Assembly (NCBI RefSeq): GCF_014692875.1
Contig: NZ_CP061171.1
Coordinates: forward strand, 620,001-684,000
Direction of reading: 5' to 3'
Origin: Pedobacter riviphilus
GTDB lineage: Bacteria; Bacteroidota; Bacteroidia; Sphingobacteriales; Sphingobacteriaceae
Length of the DNA: 64,000 nucleotides
Both the position numbers and the translations under genes were made by a program. Numbering within the stretch: position 1 is the stretch's first letter; every line of letters starts with the position of its first letter. Below the pieces are notes generated by a model. That model was not told the DNA's origin. It was given only the letters and a program-made list of their open reading frames with translations, and did not search any database. This document shows positions 8,631-17,189 of the stretch, one piece after another.

Positions 8631-11093
8631 ATGGAAGCGCAAAACGACAAACCTAACGAGACAAGTGATCTGGTCGAAAAAGAGCAAGAAATACAGCATT
8701 TAAACAATCCAGTTGATATATCGGTAAAGCCAATTGTTAAACAATACCTTGGTGCAGTTAAAAAAGTAAAAAAGGAGGGCAACCGTTTTTATTTTTCTGA
8801 TGGCGATGCAAGAGTAGAAGTTCGGGTGGTAAGCGATGATATTATTCGCGTTCGCCTGGCTCCTCATGGTGTTTTCTTGGATGATTTTTCTTATGCAGTA
8901 CCTGAGGTAGATCAAAAAGTTTCTGTTTTTAAAATGCAGGAACACGACGATCATTTCACGATCTCTACCCATGCAGTAACCTGTAAAATAGAAAAAGCAA
9001 ACTTCCATATTTCTTTTTCTGATAATATCACTAATGTAGTAATGGTTGATGAAGCCAATTCTATGCACTGGGAAGAAAATGTAGATTTTGGTGGTTATTA
9101 TATCTACGCAACCAAAAAATGCCACCCAGAAGAAAATTTCTTCGGTTTGGGCGATAAATCTGGCAATTTTAACCTGCGAGGCAGGCGGTTCGAAAACTGG
9201 AACACCGATGCCTACTCTTTCGGTTGGAACCAGGACCCACTTTACCGTACTATACCTTTTTATATCGGTTTGCACAATCAGGCTGCTTACGGTATTTTTT
9301 TCGATAATACCTTTAAATCGTATTTCGATTTCGGTTCTGAAGATGTAAATAAAACCAGTTTCTGGGCCGATGGGGGAGAACTGCAATACTATTATATCCA
9401 TGGGCCACACATTATGGATGTGGTTAAACGTTACGCATCTTTAACCGGAACGCACCCAATGCCTCCAAAATGGACTTTGGGCTATCAACAATGCCGCTGG
9501 AGTTATTATCCTGAAACAAAAGTTAAAGAAATAGCCAAGCAGTTCAGAGAGCGTAAAATCCCTTGCGATGCCATTTATCTGGACATCGATTACATGGATG
9601 GCTACCGCTGTTTTACCTGGAATAAAAAGTACTTTCCTGACCCGCGGAGAATGATTAAAGAACTTTCTGATGATGGCTTTAAAACCGTGGTCATGATTGA
9701 TCCGGGAATTAAGGTAGATGACGATTACTGGGTTTTTAAAGAAGGTAAAGAGAAAAGATTTTTCTGTCGCCGTAGCGACGATTATTATATGGAAGGACAT
9801 GTTTGGCCAGGCCGTTGTCAGTTTCCCGATTTTACCAATCCAAAAGTACGGAGCTGGTGGGGTAATTTATACAAAGAATTGGTTGATATGGGGGTTGCAG
9901 GTTTCTGGAACGATATGAACGAACCAGCCGTGTTCGGTTCGGGCACTTTCCCTAACGATGTTCGTCATAATTATGATGGTTACCGTGGCTCACACCGTAA
10001 GGCGCATAATGTTTATGGCATGCAGATGGTGCGTTCTACATACGAAGGACTGAAAAAACTAATGCGAAATAAACGTCCATTTACCATTACAAGAGCTGGT
10101 TATTCGGGCATGCAGCGTTATGCAAGTGTTTGGACCGGTGATAACATTGCAACCTGGGAGCATTTAAAGATTGGAAATATCCAATGCCAGCGTTTATCGG
10201 TTTCTGGTGTGCCTTTCTGTGGAACAGATATCGGCGGGTTTAGCGGTGAGCCGGACGGCGAATTGTTTACCCGTTGGATCCAGCTAGGTACATTTTCTCC
10301 TTTTATGCGAGCACACTCTGCCGGCGATACAGCTGAACGAGAACCTTGGAGCTTTGGCCAATTTTTTGAAGATATTAACCGTAAGTTTATCGAATTAAGG
10401 TATCGCTTAATGCCATATCTGTATTCGGTTTTCTGGGAGCATCATCGTTATGGTTTCCCTATTTTAAGGCCACTGGTGATGCTTGAGCAAGAAAATATCA
10501 GCAATAGTTTTCGTCAGGATGAATTTTGCTACGGTGATAAACTATTGATCTGCCCAGTTTTGGAACAGGGTGCAATCTCTAGAAAAGTTTATCTTCCGAA
10601 AGGGACCTGGTATAATTTCTGGACCAACGAAATTCTCAACGGCGGTAACGAATACACAGTTGATGCCAAGATAGACAGTATGCCGATGTTTGTAAGGGCA
10701 GGTAGTGTTTTGCCAGAATACCCGGTAATGCAGTATGTTGATGAAAAATCGATTACTGAAGTGATATTGAATATCTATCATAGCGATTACGAGGTAAATT
10801 CATACATGTACGAAGATCATGGCGATACATTTGCCTACGAACAGGATATTTATCTGGAAAAGAAATTTACTGTAAAAGGCGATAACCAGGCCATTAAAGT
10901 GAATCAGCGCAACGAAGGATTGTACACGCCTAATTACGAATTTTATGTTTGTAATGTTATCGGCGTAAAATTCCAAGTGAAAAAGATCATTATCGATAAT
11001 AAAGAGGTGAAAGATTTTTATACCGACGATCAGAATATCCTGCATTTTAAATGCAATAAGAACTTTTTAGAAATACAGATCTTAAGTCTGTAA
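8631..11093 (+). CDS. GH31 family alpha-glucosidase
   Basis: An 820-residue protein with GH31 order: N-terminal beta-sandwich (residues about 30-270), catalytic barrel (about 280-610) and C-terminal beta domains. The nucleophile motif is WNDMNEP with Asp428; Asp566 in RAHSAGDTAE is the expected acid/base. No signal peptide is seen (it begins MEAQNDKPNETSD), so it likely works in the cytoplasm on maltodextrins or glycogen fragments, releasing glucose. The branching enzyme gene follows in the same direction, which supports a glycogen/maltodextrin role. The TAGTGT palindrome upstream suggests shared control with glycolytic genes. Exact linkage specificity is not visible. Confidence 0.9.
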   Translation: MEAQNDKPNETSDLVEKEQEIQHLNNPVDISVKPIVKQYLGAVKKVKKEGNRFYFSDGDARVEVRVVSDDIIRVRLAPHGVFLDDFSYAVPEVDQKVSVFKMQEHDDHFTISTHAVTCKIEKANFHISFSDNITNVVMVDEANSMHWEENVDFGGYYIYATKKCHPEENFFGLGDKSGNFNLRGRRFENWNTDAYSFGWNQDPLYRTIPFYIGLHNQAAYGIFFDNTFKSYFDFGSEDVNKTSFWADGGELQYYYIHGPHIMDVVKRYASLTGTHPMPPKWTLGYQQCRWSYYPETKVKEIAKQFRERKIPCDAIYLDIDYMDGYRCFTWNKKYFPDPRRMIKELSDDGFKTVVMIDPGIKVDDDYWVFKEGKEKRFFCRRSDDYYMEGHVWPGRCQFPDFTNPKVRSWWGNLYKELVDMGVAGFWNDMNEPAVFGSGTFPNDVRHNYDGYRGSHRKAHNVYGMQMVRSTYEGLKKLMRNKRPFTITRAGYSGMQRYASVWTGDNIATWEHLKIGNIQCQRLSVSGVPFCGTDIGGFSGEPDGELFTRWIQLGTFSPFMRAHSAGDTAEREPWSFGQFFEDINRKFIELRYRLMPYLYSVFWEHHRYGFPILRPLVMLEQENISNSFRQDEFCYGDKLLICPVLEQGAISRKVYLPKGTWYNFWTNEILNGGNEYTVDAKIDSMPMFVRAGSVLPEYPVMQYVDEKSITEVILNIYHSDYEVNSYMYEDHGDTFAYEQDIYLEKKFTVKGDNQAIKVNQRNEGLYTPNYEFYVCNVIGVKFQVKKIIIDNKEVKDFYTDDQNILHFKCNKNFLEIQILSL

Positions 11094-11098
11094 CATTG

Positions 11099-11128
11099 AG
11101 CCCCAAATGCTGTTTAGTATTTGGGGCT
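11099..11128 (+). terminator. Strong stem-loop between GH31 and glgB (terminator or attenuator)
   Basis: A 13-base-pair stem (AGCCCCAAATGCT pairing with AGTATTTGGGGCT, one G-T pair) with loop GTTT starts 5 bases after the GH31 stop. It is followed by TCATTC, a poor T tract, so it may only partly terminate, or protect the 3' end and set the GH31:glgB ratio. Confidence 0.6.
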
Positions 11129-11152
11129 TCATTCAATCTAACCAAAATACCT

Positions 11153-13117
11153 ATGCCAGCAGCAAAAAAAGTTCCAGTAAAAAAAGTATCCCAACCAAAA
11201 ACTGACCAGCAGAAATCCGTTTGGATCCACAGTTTATTTACCGATTACGATATCGATCTTTTTCTTGTCGGAAAGCATTTTAGGCTTTACGAGAAAATGG
11301 GCTCACACTTAATTACGGTTGATGGAACCGCCGGAACTTATTTTTCGGTTTGGGCCCCAAATGCCATTCGTGTTAGTGTAGTGGGTAATTTTAACGATTG
11401 GAACAATAGTTCGCACCCGCTGAACGTACGCTGGGATAAATCGGGTATTTGGGAAGGTTTTATCCCCGGTATCGCGAAAGGCGAAGTTTATAAATATTTT
11501 GTTAAGGGTTTTGATGAATCTGAGCATCTAAAGGGCGATCCTTACGCCAGAAGATGGGAACATCCGCCACAAACTGCTTGTATTGTTTGGGATACCGATT
11601 ATACCTGGAAAGATAAAGCCTGGCTTAAAAAAAGAGCAAAAATAAATGCTTTGGATCAACCCATCTCAGTATATGAAATACATCTGGGTTCCTGGGAGCG
11701 CGATCCGGATAATCCAGAACGTGTTTTAACCTGTAGGGAAGTAGCCGGCAGGTTAGTGCCATATGTAAAGGAAATGGGTTTTACGCATGTAGAGCTGATG
11801 CCTGTAATGGAGTTTCCGTATTTCCCGAGCTGGGGTTATCAGATTACAGGTTATTTTGGGGCCAGTTCGCGCTATGGTTCTCCACAGGATTTGATGTACC
11901 TGATTAATGAGCTCCATAAAGCAGATATCGCTGTAATATTGGATTGGGTTCCTTCTCATTTTCCTGGTGATAGGCATGGTTTATATGAGTTTGATGGAAC
12001 GCATCTGTACGAACATGCCGATATGCGTAAAGGCTTTCACCCCGACTGGAAATCATATATATTTAATTATGATAGAAATGAGGTGCGTTCTTTCCTTATC
12101 AGCAATGCTTTATTCTGGTTGGATCAATATCATGCCGACGGATTGAGGGTAGATGCCGTGGCATCGATGTTATATTTCAATTTCTCCAGAGAAGGTAAAG
12201 ATGCTGCAACAAACGAATATGGCGGGAGTGAAAACCTTGGGGCCATACAGTTTTTACAGGACCTTAATGTAGCTGTTTATGGAAATTTTGAAGGCGTACA
12301 AACCATTGCAGAAGAAAGCAGCACTTATCCTGGGGTAACTCACCCAGTTCATGCTGGAGGCTTAGGGTTTGGGATGAAATGGATGATGGGCTGGATGAAC
12401 GATACTTTAAAGTATTTTAAGGTAGATACATTGGGTAGAAAGCATCACCATAACCAATTGAGTTTTAGCATGACTTATGCTTTTACCGAAAATTTTATGC
12501 TTCCTTTTTCGCATGATGAGGTAGTGCATGGTAAATCGCCAATGTTGTATAAGATGCCGGGCGATGACTGGCAGAAATTTGCTAACCTAAGGGCTTTGTA
12601 CGGTTATATGTTTACCCACCCGGGAGCAAAACTGCTTTTTATGGGGAATGAGTTTGGCCAAACCAACGAGTGGAACTTTACCCAATCGCTGGATTGGCAC
12701 TTATTACAATACCCCCCGCACAAAGGCATGCAAGAAACAGTTAAAGCCTTAAATTTCCTGTACCGCAAAGAACCAGCGTTGTTTCATTTCAATTTCAGCT
12801 ATGAAGGTTTTCAATGGATTGATGCAGATAATGCTAACGAATCTGTATTTGTGTATATGCGCAAGGGACCAAAGGCAAAAGATACTTTGGTTATTGCGAT
12901 AAACTTAACACCTGTGGTTAGGGAGAATTATAGAATAGGAGTACCTTTTAAAACCAAATGGACAGAAATTTTTAATACCGATGATATTGTTTATTATGGA
13001 GGCGGTATTAATAACAGAGGGAATATTGTTCCTGACCTGGAAAATTATAACGGACAGGAATATTCAATAATTGTTGATTTGCCACCTTTGGCTGTGGTGA
13101 TTTTTAAGAGCAAGTAA
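11153..13117 (+). CDS. glgB: 1,4-alpha-glucan (glycogen) branching enzyme
   Basis: A 654-residue protein that makes alpha-1,6 branches in glycogen. It has an N-terminal CBM48-like domain (GTYFSVWAPNAIRVSVVGNFNDW) and a GH13 barrel: ASSRYGSPQDLMYLI, LRVDAVASML with nucleophile Asp334, AEESSTYPGVT with Glu387, and FSHDEVVHGK for the third acidic residue. The C-terminal all-beta domain is present. An in-frame TTG at 11096 would place the start within the intergenic stem-loop; the ATG at 11153 (MPAAKKVPVKK) is therefore chosen. It follows the GH31 gene and is probably read from the same promoter through the stem-loop. Confidence 0.95.
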   Translation: MPAAKKVPVKKVSQPKTDQQKSVWIHSLFTDYDIDLFLVGKHFRLYEKMGSHLITVDGTAGTYFSVWAPNAIRVSVVGNFNDWNNSSHPLNVRWDKSGIWEGFIPGIAKGEVYKYFVKGFDESEHLKGDPYARRWEHPPQTACIVWDTDYTWKDKAWLKKRAKINALDQPISVYEIHLGSWERDPDNPERVLTCREVAGRLVPYVKEMGFTHVELMPVMEFPYFPSWGYQITGYFGASSRYGSPQDLMYLINELHKADIAVILDWVPSHFPGDRHGLYEFDGTHLYEHADMRKGFHPDWKSYIFNYDRNEVRSFLISNALFWLDQYHADGLRVDAVASMLYFNFSREGKDAATNEYGGSENLGAIQFLQDLNVAVYGNFEGVQTIAEESSTYPGVTHPVHAGGLGFGMKWMMGWMNDTLKYFKVDTLGRKHHHNQLSFSMTYAFTENFMLPFSHDEVVHGKSPMLYKMPGDDWQKFANLRALYGYMFTHPGAKLLFMGNEFGQTNEWNFTQSLDWHLLQYPPHKGMQETVKALNFLYRKEPALFHFNFSYEGFQWIDADNANESVFVYMRKGPKAKDTLVIAINLTPVVRENYRIGVPFKTKWTEIFNTDDIVYYGGGINNRGNIVPDLENYNGQEYSIIVDLPPLAVVIFKSK

Positions 13118-13140
13118 AATATATTGGTTCCTATACTACT

Positions 13141-13276
13141 CCAAAACTATATATAAAATCATAGTTTTGGCGTGATATATATATTTATACTGCGCCAAAA
13201 CTACATATAAAAACATACTTTTGGTGTAATATGTGTTTTTATATTACGACAAAACTAAATTTTTAGTTACATTTGT
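13141..13276 (+). repeat. 54-bp tandem repeat with palindromic core (about 2.5 copies)
   Basis: Units begin at 13141, 13195 and 13249, exactly 54 bases apart. Unit 1 holds a perfect 10-base inverted repeat (CCAAAACTAT / ATAGTTTTGG around ATATAAAATC). Unit 2 is a degenerate copy (CCAAAACTAC...ATACTTTTGG), and unit 3 has kept ACAAAACT with an inner AACTAAATTTTTAGTT palindrome. The 24-base spacers also resemble each other. The array ends over a TACATTTG -7-like element at 13268, directly before the ATPase remnant, so it could be an operator array for that gene. Confidence 0.75.
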
Positions 13277-13295
13277 TGTTGTAGATAAAGTATTT

Positions 13296-13742
13296 ATGGA
13301 ACATGTTGTAGGGCGAACTGAAGAAAATTGTTGCTAAACAAGATAGAGAAATCTGGTGAAAGTGAACTGATTGCTGTATATGGACGTAGACGGGTGGGAA
13401 AGACTTACTTAATCAGAAACGGATTTACTAAAGAAATTGCATTTGAATTTTCTGGTATCCATCATGGAACATTAAACCAGCAGTTAGAAAATTTTAGTCT
13501 GGCACTTACAAAAGTAACAAGCAGTTTCCCTTTAGCCAAACCAGAAAGTTGGATAGCTGCCTTTGAAATGCTGGTTCAATATCTCATCCCCTTGATAAAA
13601 AGGGAAAGAACAGTTATTTTTATTGACGAATTTCCCTGGATTGTTCCTGACTATGATTACAACTTACGGAGTTGCAAATAGTGACCATTATCCAGGTTTG
13701 GTACAAAAAGAGATTACGATGGATGTGCTGTTTGATCATTAA
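13296..13742 (+). pseudogene. Remnant of an AAA-family ATPase gene (P-loop, DUF234/DUF4143-type), doubly disrupted
   Basis: ATG at 13296 opens with MEHVVGRTEE and then shifts frame: one extra A in the AAAA run at 13324-13327 would join it to LLNKIEKSGESELI. That frame carries a Walker A site (GRRRVGKTY) and Walker B (VIFIDEFPW), then stops at 13681. From 13653 another frame reads MITTYGVANSDHYPGLVQ and ends MDVLFDH, which matches the C-terminal end of this ATPase family. The central and most C-terminal parts, some hundreds of residues in complete members, are missing. The large internal deletion makes this a true remnant, not just a sequence error. Confidence 0.8.
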
Positions 13743-13772
13743 CCAGGTTGATCAGCCAATTTAAAAATTTAA

Positions 13773-13836
13773 ATAAGAAAAGCCTCCCATTGCTGGAAGG
13801 CTTTCTTAAACTCTGGAGTGGAAGCTTCCAGAGAGG
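13773..13836 (-). ncRNA. Candidate small structured RNA (minus strand)
   Basis: Downstream of a strong minus-strand promoter (see 13840-13870), the RNA would form a hairpin from CTCTGG/CCAGAG (13811-13833) and then a terminator-like hairpin (AAGAAAGCCTTCC pairing with GGGAGGCTTTTCTT, two bulges, 13773-13806) followed by T-rich sequence. No start codon with a credible reading frame follows. About 65 nucleotides. It could instead be a leftover leader of a lost gene. Confidence 0.4.
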
Positions 13837-13839
13837 GTG

Positions 13840-13870
13840 CAAAGATACAATAACCATTGTTTCTTGCAAG
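13840..13870 (-). promoter_or_regulatory. Full Bacteroidota-type promoter (minus strand)
   Basis: On the minus strand, TTG (13869-13867) is followed after exactly 19 bases by TATCTTTG (13847-13840), the -33/-7 spacing and sequence expected for the primary sigma factor of Bacteroidota. This is the best promoter match in the window. The only thing it can transcribe is the hairpin region at 13773-13836. Confidence 0.6.
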
Positions 13871-14124
13871 TATTTTTTTGCTAAATATTTATTGTATTCC
13901 AGTTGCCGTCGATTGTTCTTATCGATGGGCATTTCAATTGCTTCTTCAGGTAATAATCATGTGTGCCATGCCAAAGACGCGGTTGGTTTAGGTTAATCGT
14001 CCAGATAAATGCTTTAATCTTTGAGTTTACTTCGTTTGTTGATAAATATCAATAAAACAGGCTTTTAGGGGTTGTGAGAAGGGTAATGAATGAAGTGAAC
14101 GAATAATCTGCCTCTGTACCTCCG
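13871..14124. other. Intergenic stretch with possible minus-strand coding debris
   Basis: No intact gene. On the minus strand a start-less open frame ending near 13880 reads TINLNQPRLWHGTHDYY and KCPSIRTIDGNWN, and another frame reads MPIDKNNRRQLEYNKYLAKK. Both look more protein-like than random, but neither is recognised and they overlap. They may be debris of a lost gene. Confidence 0.3.
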
Positions 14125-14132
14125 TACTTTTG
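14125..14132 (+). promoter_or_regulatory. -7 promoter element of the secretion cargo cluster
   Basis: TACTTTTG matches TAnnTTTG and lies 50 bases before the first gene of the 14.2-19.1 kb cluster. No TTG at the right distance upstream, so moderate. Confidence 0.4.
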
Positions 14133-14181
14133 CATCAACGAGCAAACGAACTGATTTATTTTCTCCCTTTACTTTAAGCAA

Positions 14182-16407
14182 TTGAAAAGACGCTCTTGTC
14201 TATCTTTCTTGGTGCTTGTGCTTTTTCTTATGCCCACGTATTTGCGTGCGCAGGTTGTAGCACAGTGTGAAAATACAAAGCGTACTTACGCAGATTTTCA
14301 AGGATCAATCCAATACGGATTTAAGGTGTTGGGCGGGTCGTTAATTATGGGTACTATTTCAGATGCAGGAAACGCTGTTAATGGACAGGTTAAAGATGCA
14401 TCAACATTAGGTGTTGGACTTGGCCTGGCGGGATTGGCATCTTCCACTCAATTCTTACAATTTAGCGTTGCAGGTGGTTCACCCAGATCAATTCCGGCCA
14501 ATACTCCTGTTACCATTAAAATTTCACTCCCCACCGAAGTCTTGAGCGTTCTAAGCGGCGTAGAAATAGGGACATTTACAGGTTTACATACTGTTGCTGC
14601 TGATTGGCCCTTATTGGGATTGCTAGGTCCAGGTCATGATGCGGGATATGAGGCAACTACTGTTCCGATTTATAACTCTACCAATATAGCTGGTGTAATT
14701 AGCGGTTCGGGAGAGGTTGAGATTACACTCACGCCTAACCAGATATATAACGGGATTTATGTTAAGCTTGCCGGCAATTTACTATCGGTAGCTTTATCTA
14801 CAAAGCTGTTTCATGCCTACATTATGGAAACGACTACTGATAAGATTGATTGTGATGAAGTAATTGATGTTTTATCGGGGGTACAGCCTACTGTTATTGG
14901 TGGGGTGTTAAATGCAACCGGAAAGGTAACTGATCCTTTCAATTCAATAGATAGCGATAAAAATAGCTATGCACTGATGGATGTTGGGATCTCGGTATTA
15001 AACAAAATATACCTTACGGCAATATTTAATAAGCCTTCTCAGCCGAAAGATTCTGTGAGCATTATAATAGGTAAGCCAGGGGGCGGATTACTTAATCTGA
15101 GTTTACTTACTGGGTTTATCATTCAGCCTTATTTAAATGGGGTTAAAGCGGGGGATGCCTTTGATAATACAGGAACTTTCCTAAATCTTCAGCTTTTTCC
15201 CGGTTCAACAGATAAATATGTACTGACCTTTCCAATTACCGAGGTTTACGACCGTTTAGAAATCACTACCGGAGGATTAGCAGGTGTGCTGGGTTCACTT
15301 CAGATTTACGATATTAAAAGAAAATTGGCTAAACCACGCACATTGATCGATCCTGTGGCTGAGGATGCCAGGGCCATCTGCCAGGGAGAAACCACTACCT
15401 TTTCCGTTAACAATCCACAGGCTTGTACAGAATATAAATGGTACGATGCTGAAACAGGAGGCAATTTGTTGTATACCGGAGAAAATTATACTCCTCCATC
15501 CTCGCTACTTGCCGGAGATTATAGTTACTATGTGCAAGGTAGCAGAACCTACTGCGTAACAGGGGTTTCTGAAAGACTCCGTGTGAAACTGAAAGTTCAT
15601 CCACTGCCACCACTCGATGTTTCGGGTACAACAATCTGCAGTGGAGCAACAGCAGCATTATCTGTTAATAACTCCGATATCGCCCAATATACCTACAATT
15701 GGTACACCACTGCCAATGGAATTACACCGGTTAACACAGGGGCAACCTACACAACACCTACTCTTAATGCAAACACAACTTATTATGTAGAAGCCATTAA
15801 TATATTAACAGGCTGTAAGAATGCGGGAGGCCGCAAAGCAGTGTTGGTAAATGTTAAACCTCTTGCTGTTGTAAATCCGATTATTGGCGTAAATACCATC
15901 TGTGCTGGAACAACCACAACTTTAACCAATGATAACCCTTTGGGTGTTTGGAGCAGTAGTGATGCAGCCATTGCAACAATAGATGCTACAGGTAAAGTTA
16001 CTGCAGTGGCTGCCGGTAATACGGTAATTAGTTATACAGTGGCTGATGACGCTACTTATTGTGGTAAAAAAGTAGATTTTCCTTTAACTGTAAATCAACA
16101 GCCCAATTTAACATTAGGACCAGATGCGGGTATTTGTGAAGGGTTGACCACAACCAGAATTACTTACACCAATCCTGTTTTTAACCCAATAACCTATAGT
16201 ATTTCCTGGGCAGGGAATTTATTGCCTGCTGTTCTAAATCAGGCCTTACCTGCAAATGAAATTACCATTACTATACCCTCAACTACTCCTGTTGCAGTGT
16301 ACCAAGGAGTTTTAACCATTAAAAACGCAAATGGTTGCGAGCGTAATATCCCTTTCAATTTTAGGGTAAAGCTCGTACCGCATAAACCAACAGTATCTAT
16401 TAACTAA
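14182..16407 (+). CDS. Large secreted Ig-like repeat protein (type IX cluster)
   Basis: A 741-residue protein with signal peptide (SFLVLVLFLMPTYLRAQ). Residues about 25-390 form an unrecognised beta-rich domain. Then come two Ig-like repeats, each with a Cys pair and a WY motif (ICQGETTTFSV...YKWYDAETGG; TICSGATAALSV...YNWYTTANG), and a Big_2-like repeat (VWSSSDAAIATIDATGKVTA). It ends without a recognisable type IX sorting domain, unlike the CHU_C-ending protein two genes on. Probably a cell-surface or secreted adhesin-like protein. The start used is TTG; no ATG lies before the signal peptide. The four genes to 19122 run in one direction with gaps of 38, 24 and 22 bases. Confidence 0.75.
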   Translation: MKRRSCLSFLVLVLFLMPTYLRAQVVAQCENTKRTYADFQGSIQYGFKVLGGSLIMGTISDAGNAVNGQVKDASTLGVGLGLAGLASSTQFLQFSVAGGSPRSIPANTPVTIKISLPTEVLSVLSGVEIGTFTGLHTVAADWPLLGLLGPGHDAGYEATTVPIYNSTNIAGVISGSGEVEITLTPNQIYNGIYVKLAGNLLSVALSTKLFHAYIMETTTDKIDCDEVIDVLSGVQPTVIGGVLNATGKVTDPFNSIDSDKNSYALMDVGISVLNKIYLTAIFNKPSQPKDSVSIIIGKPGGGLLNLSLLTGFIIQPYLNGVKAGDAFDNTGTFLNLQLFPGSTDKYVLTFPITEVYDRLEITTGGLAGVLGSLQIYDIKRKLAKPRTLIDPVAEDARAICQGETTTFSVNNPQACTEYKWYDAETGGNLLYTGENYTPPSSLLAGDYSYYVQGSRTYCVTGVSERLRVKLKVHPLPPLDVSGTTICSGATAALSVNNSDIAQYTYNWYTTANGITPVNTGATYTTPTLNANTTYYVEAINILTGCKNAGGRKAVLVNVKPLAVVNPIIGVNTICAGTTTTLTNDNPLGVWSSSDAAIATIDATGKVTAVAAGNTVISYTVADDATYCGKKVDFPLTVNQQPNLTLGPDAGICEGLTTTRITYTNPVFNPITYSISWAGNLLPAVLNQALPANEITITIPSTTPVAVYQGVLTIKNANGCERNIPFNFRVKLVPHKPTVSIN

Positions 16408-16445
16408 AAAGAAAATAAATTATTCATCCCTAACAAATTAACATT

Positions 16446-17165
16446 ATGAAAAAAAAATCTACAAAACGCAATCTAAGAATCTTTGTATTCTTTATGTTCC
16501 TATTGCCGCTGGGTGCCTTTGCACAAACGCCAAATGTATACCTATGCGGAACAGGTACAGTAAAATTGAATCCAACTTTCACCGGTTATACACCTGTTAA
16601 TGGCGATAAAATTGTATGGACCGTTGATGGAACTGCGCAGGCTCCAGTTGTATTCGATGGAACAAATGCATTTTATCAGGTTCCTACAGGATTAGCAGTG
16701 GGAAACCATACTTACTCTGTTCAGGTTCAGCCAGCGGATGCGAATCTCTGTCCTAGTGATGCCTCTGATAATACCGTTGTAGAAAAATTACCTACGCCTA
16801 TTATCGCTGTTGCAGCTCCAGGAAGTGTTTATTGTACCGATCAAACAGCGACCACGGTAATTACGGCGAGTAAGGATGCTTCAATAACATTACCAACTGG
16901 TGTAACCATGACTTATGTTTGGTCTGCAACTCTCGGTGGCACTGGAGTAGCGGATATTACAACTTTAGGGACAGCATCTACTTCTGGAGATACTTTTACG
17001 CTTAAAGCAGGTGTAGCTCCAGGTGCATATGTTTTCACTGCTATTGGAAGTTATGCTACAGGTGGTGTTCAGATTGTGCCTGCAACAACTTGTACTGCAA
17101 CTGCCGGCAAAGCAATCACCGTTACAGTTAAACCGGGTAAAGCAACTATCTCCGTTGCACCATAA
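16446..17165 (+). CDS. Secreted Ig-like protein, unknown function (type IX cluster)
   Basis: A 239-residue protein with a signal peptide (LRIFVFFMFLLPLGAFAQ). It has two PKD/Ig-like repeats (NVYLCGTGTVKLNPTFTGY near 30; GSVYCTDQTATTVITASKD near 120), rich in Thr, Val and Ala, ending TVKPGKATISVAP. No C-terminal sorting domain is visible. It lies between a larger Ig-repeat protein and a CHU_C-ending protein, so it may be a partner in a surface complex. I do not recognise the exact family. Confidence 0.7.
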   Translation: MKKKSTKRNLRIFVFFMFLLPLGAFAQTPNVYLCGTGTVKLNPTFTGYTPVNGDKIVWTVDGTAQAPVVFDGTNAFYQVPTGLAVGNHTYSVQVQPADANLCPSDASDNTVVEKLPTPIIAVAAPGSVYCTDQTATTVITASKDASITLPTGVTMTYVWSATLGGTGVADITTLGTASTSGDTFTLKAGVAPGAYVFTAIGSYATGGVQIVPATTCTATAGKAITVTVKPGKATISVAP

Positions 17166-17189
17166 ACTTTATTGTAAAGTTTAACCAAC

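Noticed and set aside
8700..9410. 236-codon open frame on the minus strand
   Set aside because: Antisense to the GH31 gene, whose motifs are intact; composition looks like a mirror of coding sequence.
11096..11152. Upstream TTG start for glgB
   Set aside because: The added 19 residues would be encoded by the intergenic stem-loop; the ATG at 11153 gives the normal family start.
13141..13276. CRISPR array
   Set aside because: Units are 54 bases, only two and a half, with similar 'spacers' and no cas genes; it is a plain tandem repeat.
13714..13996. Overlapping 70-80-codon frames on both strands after the ATPase remnant
   Set aside because: They cross the promoter and hairpins of the candidate sRNA and resemble no known protein; at best debris.
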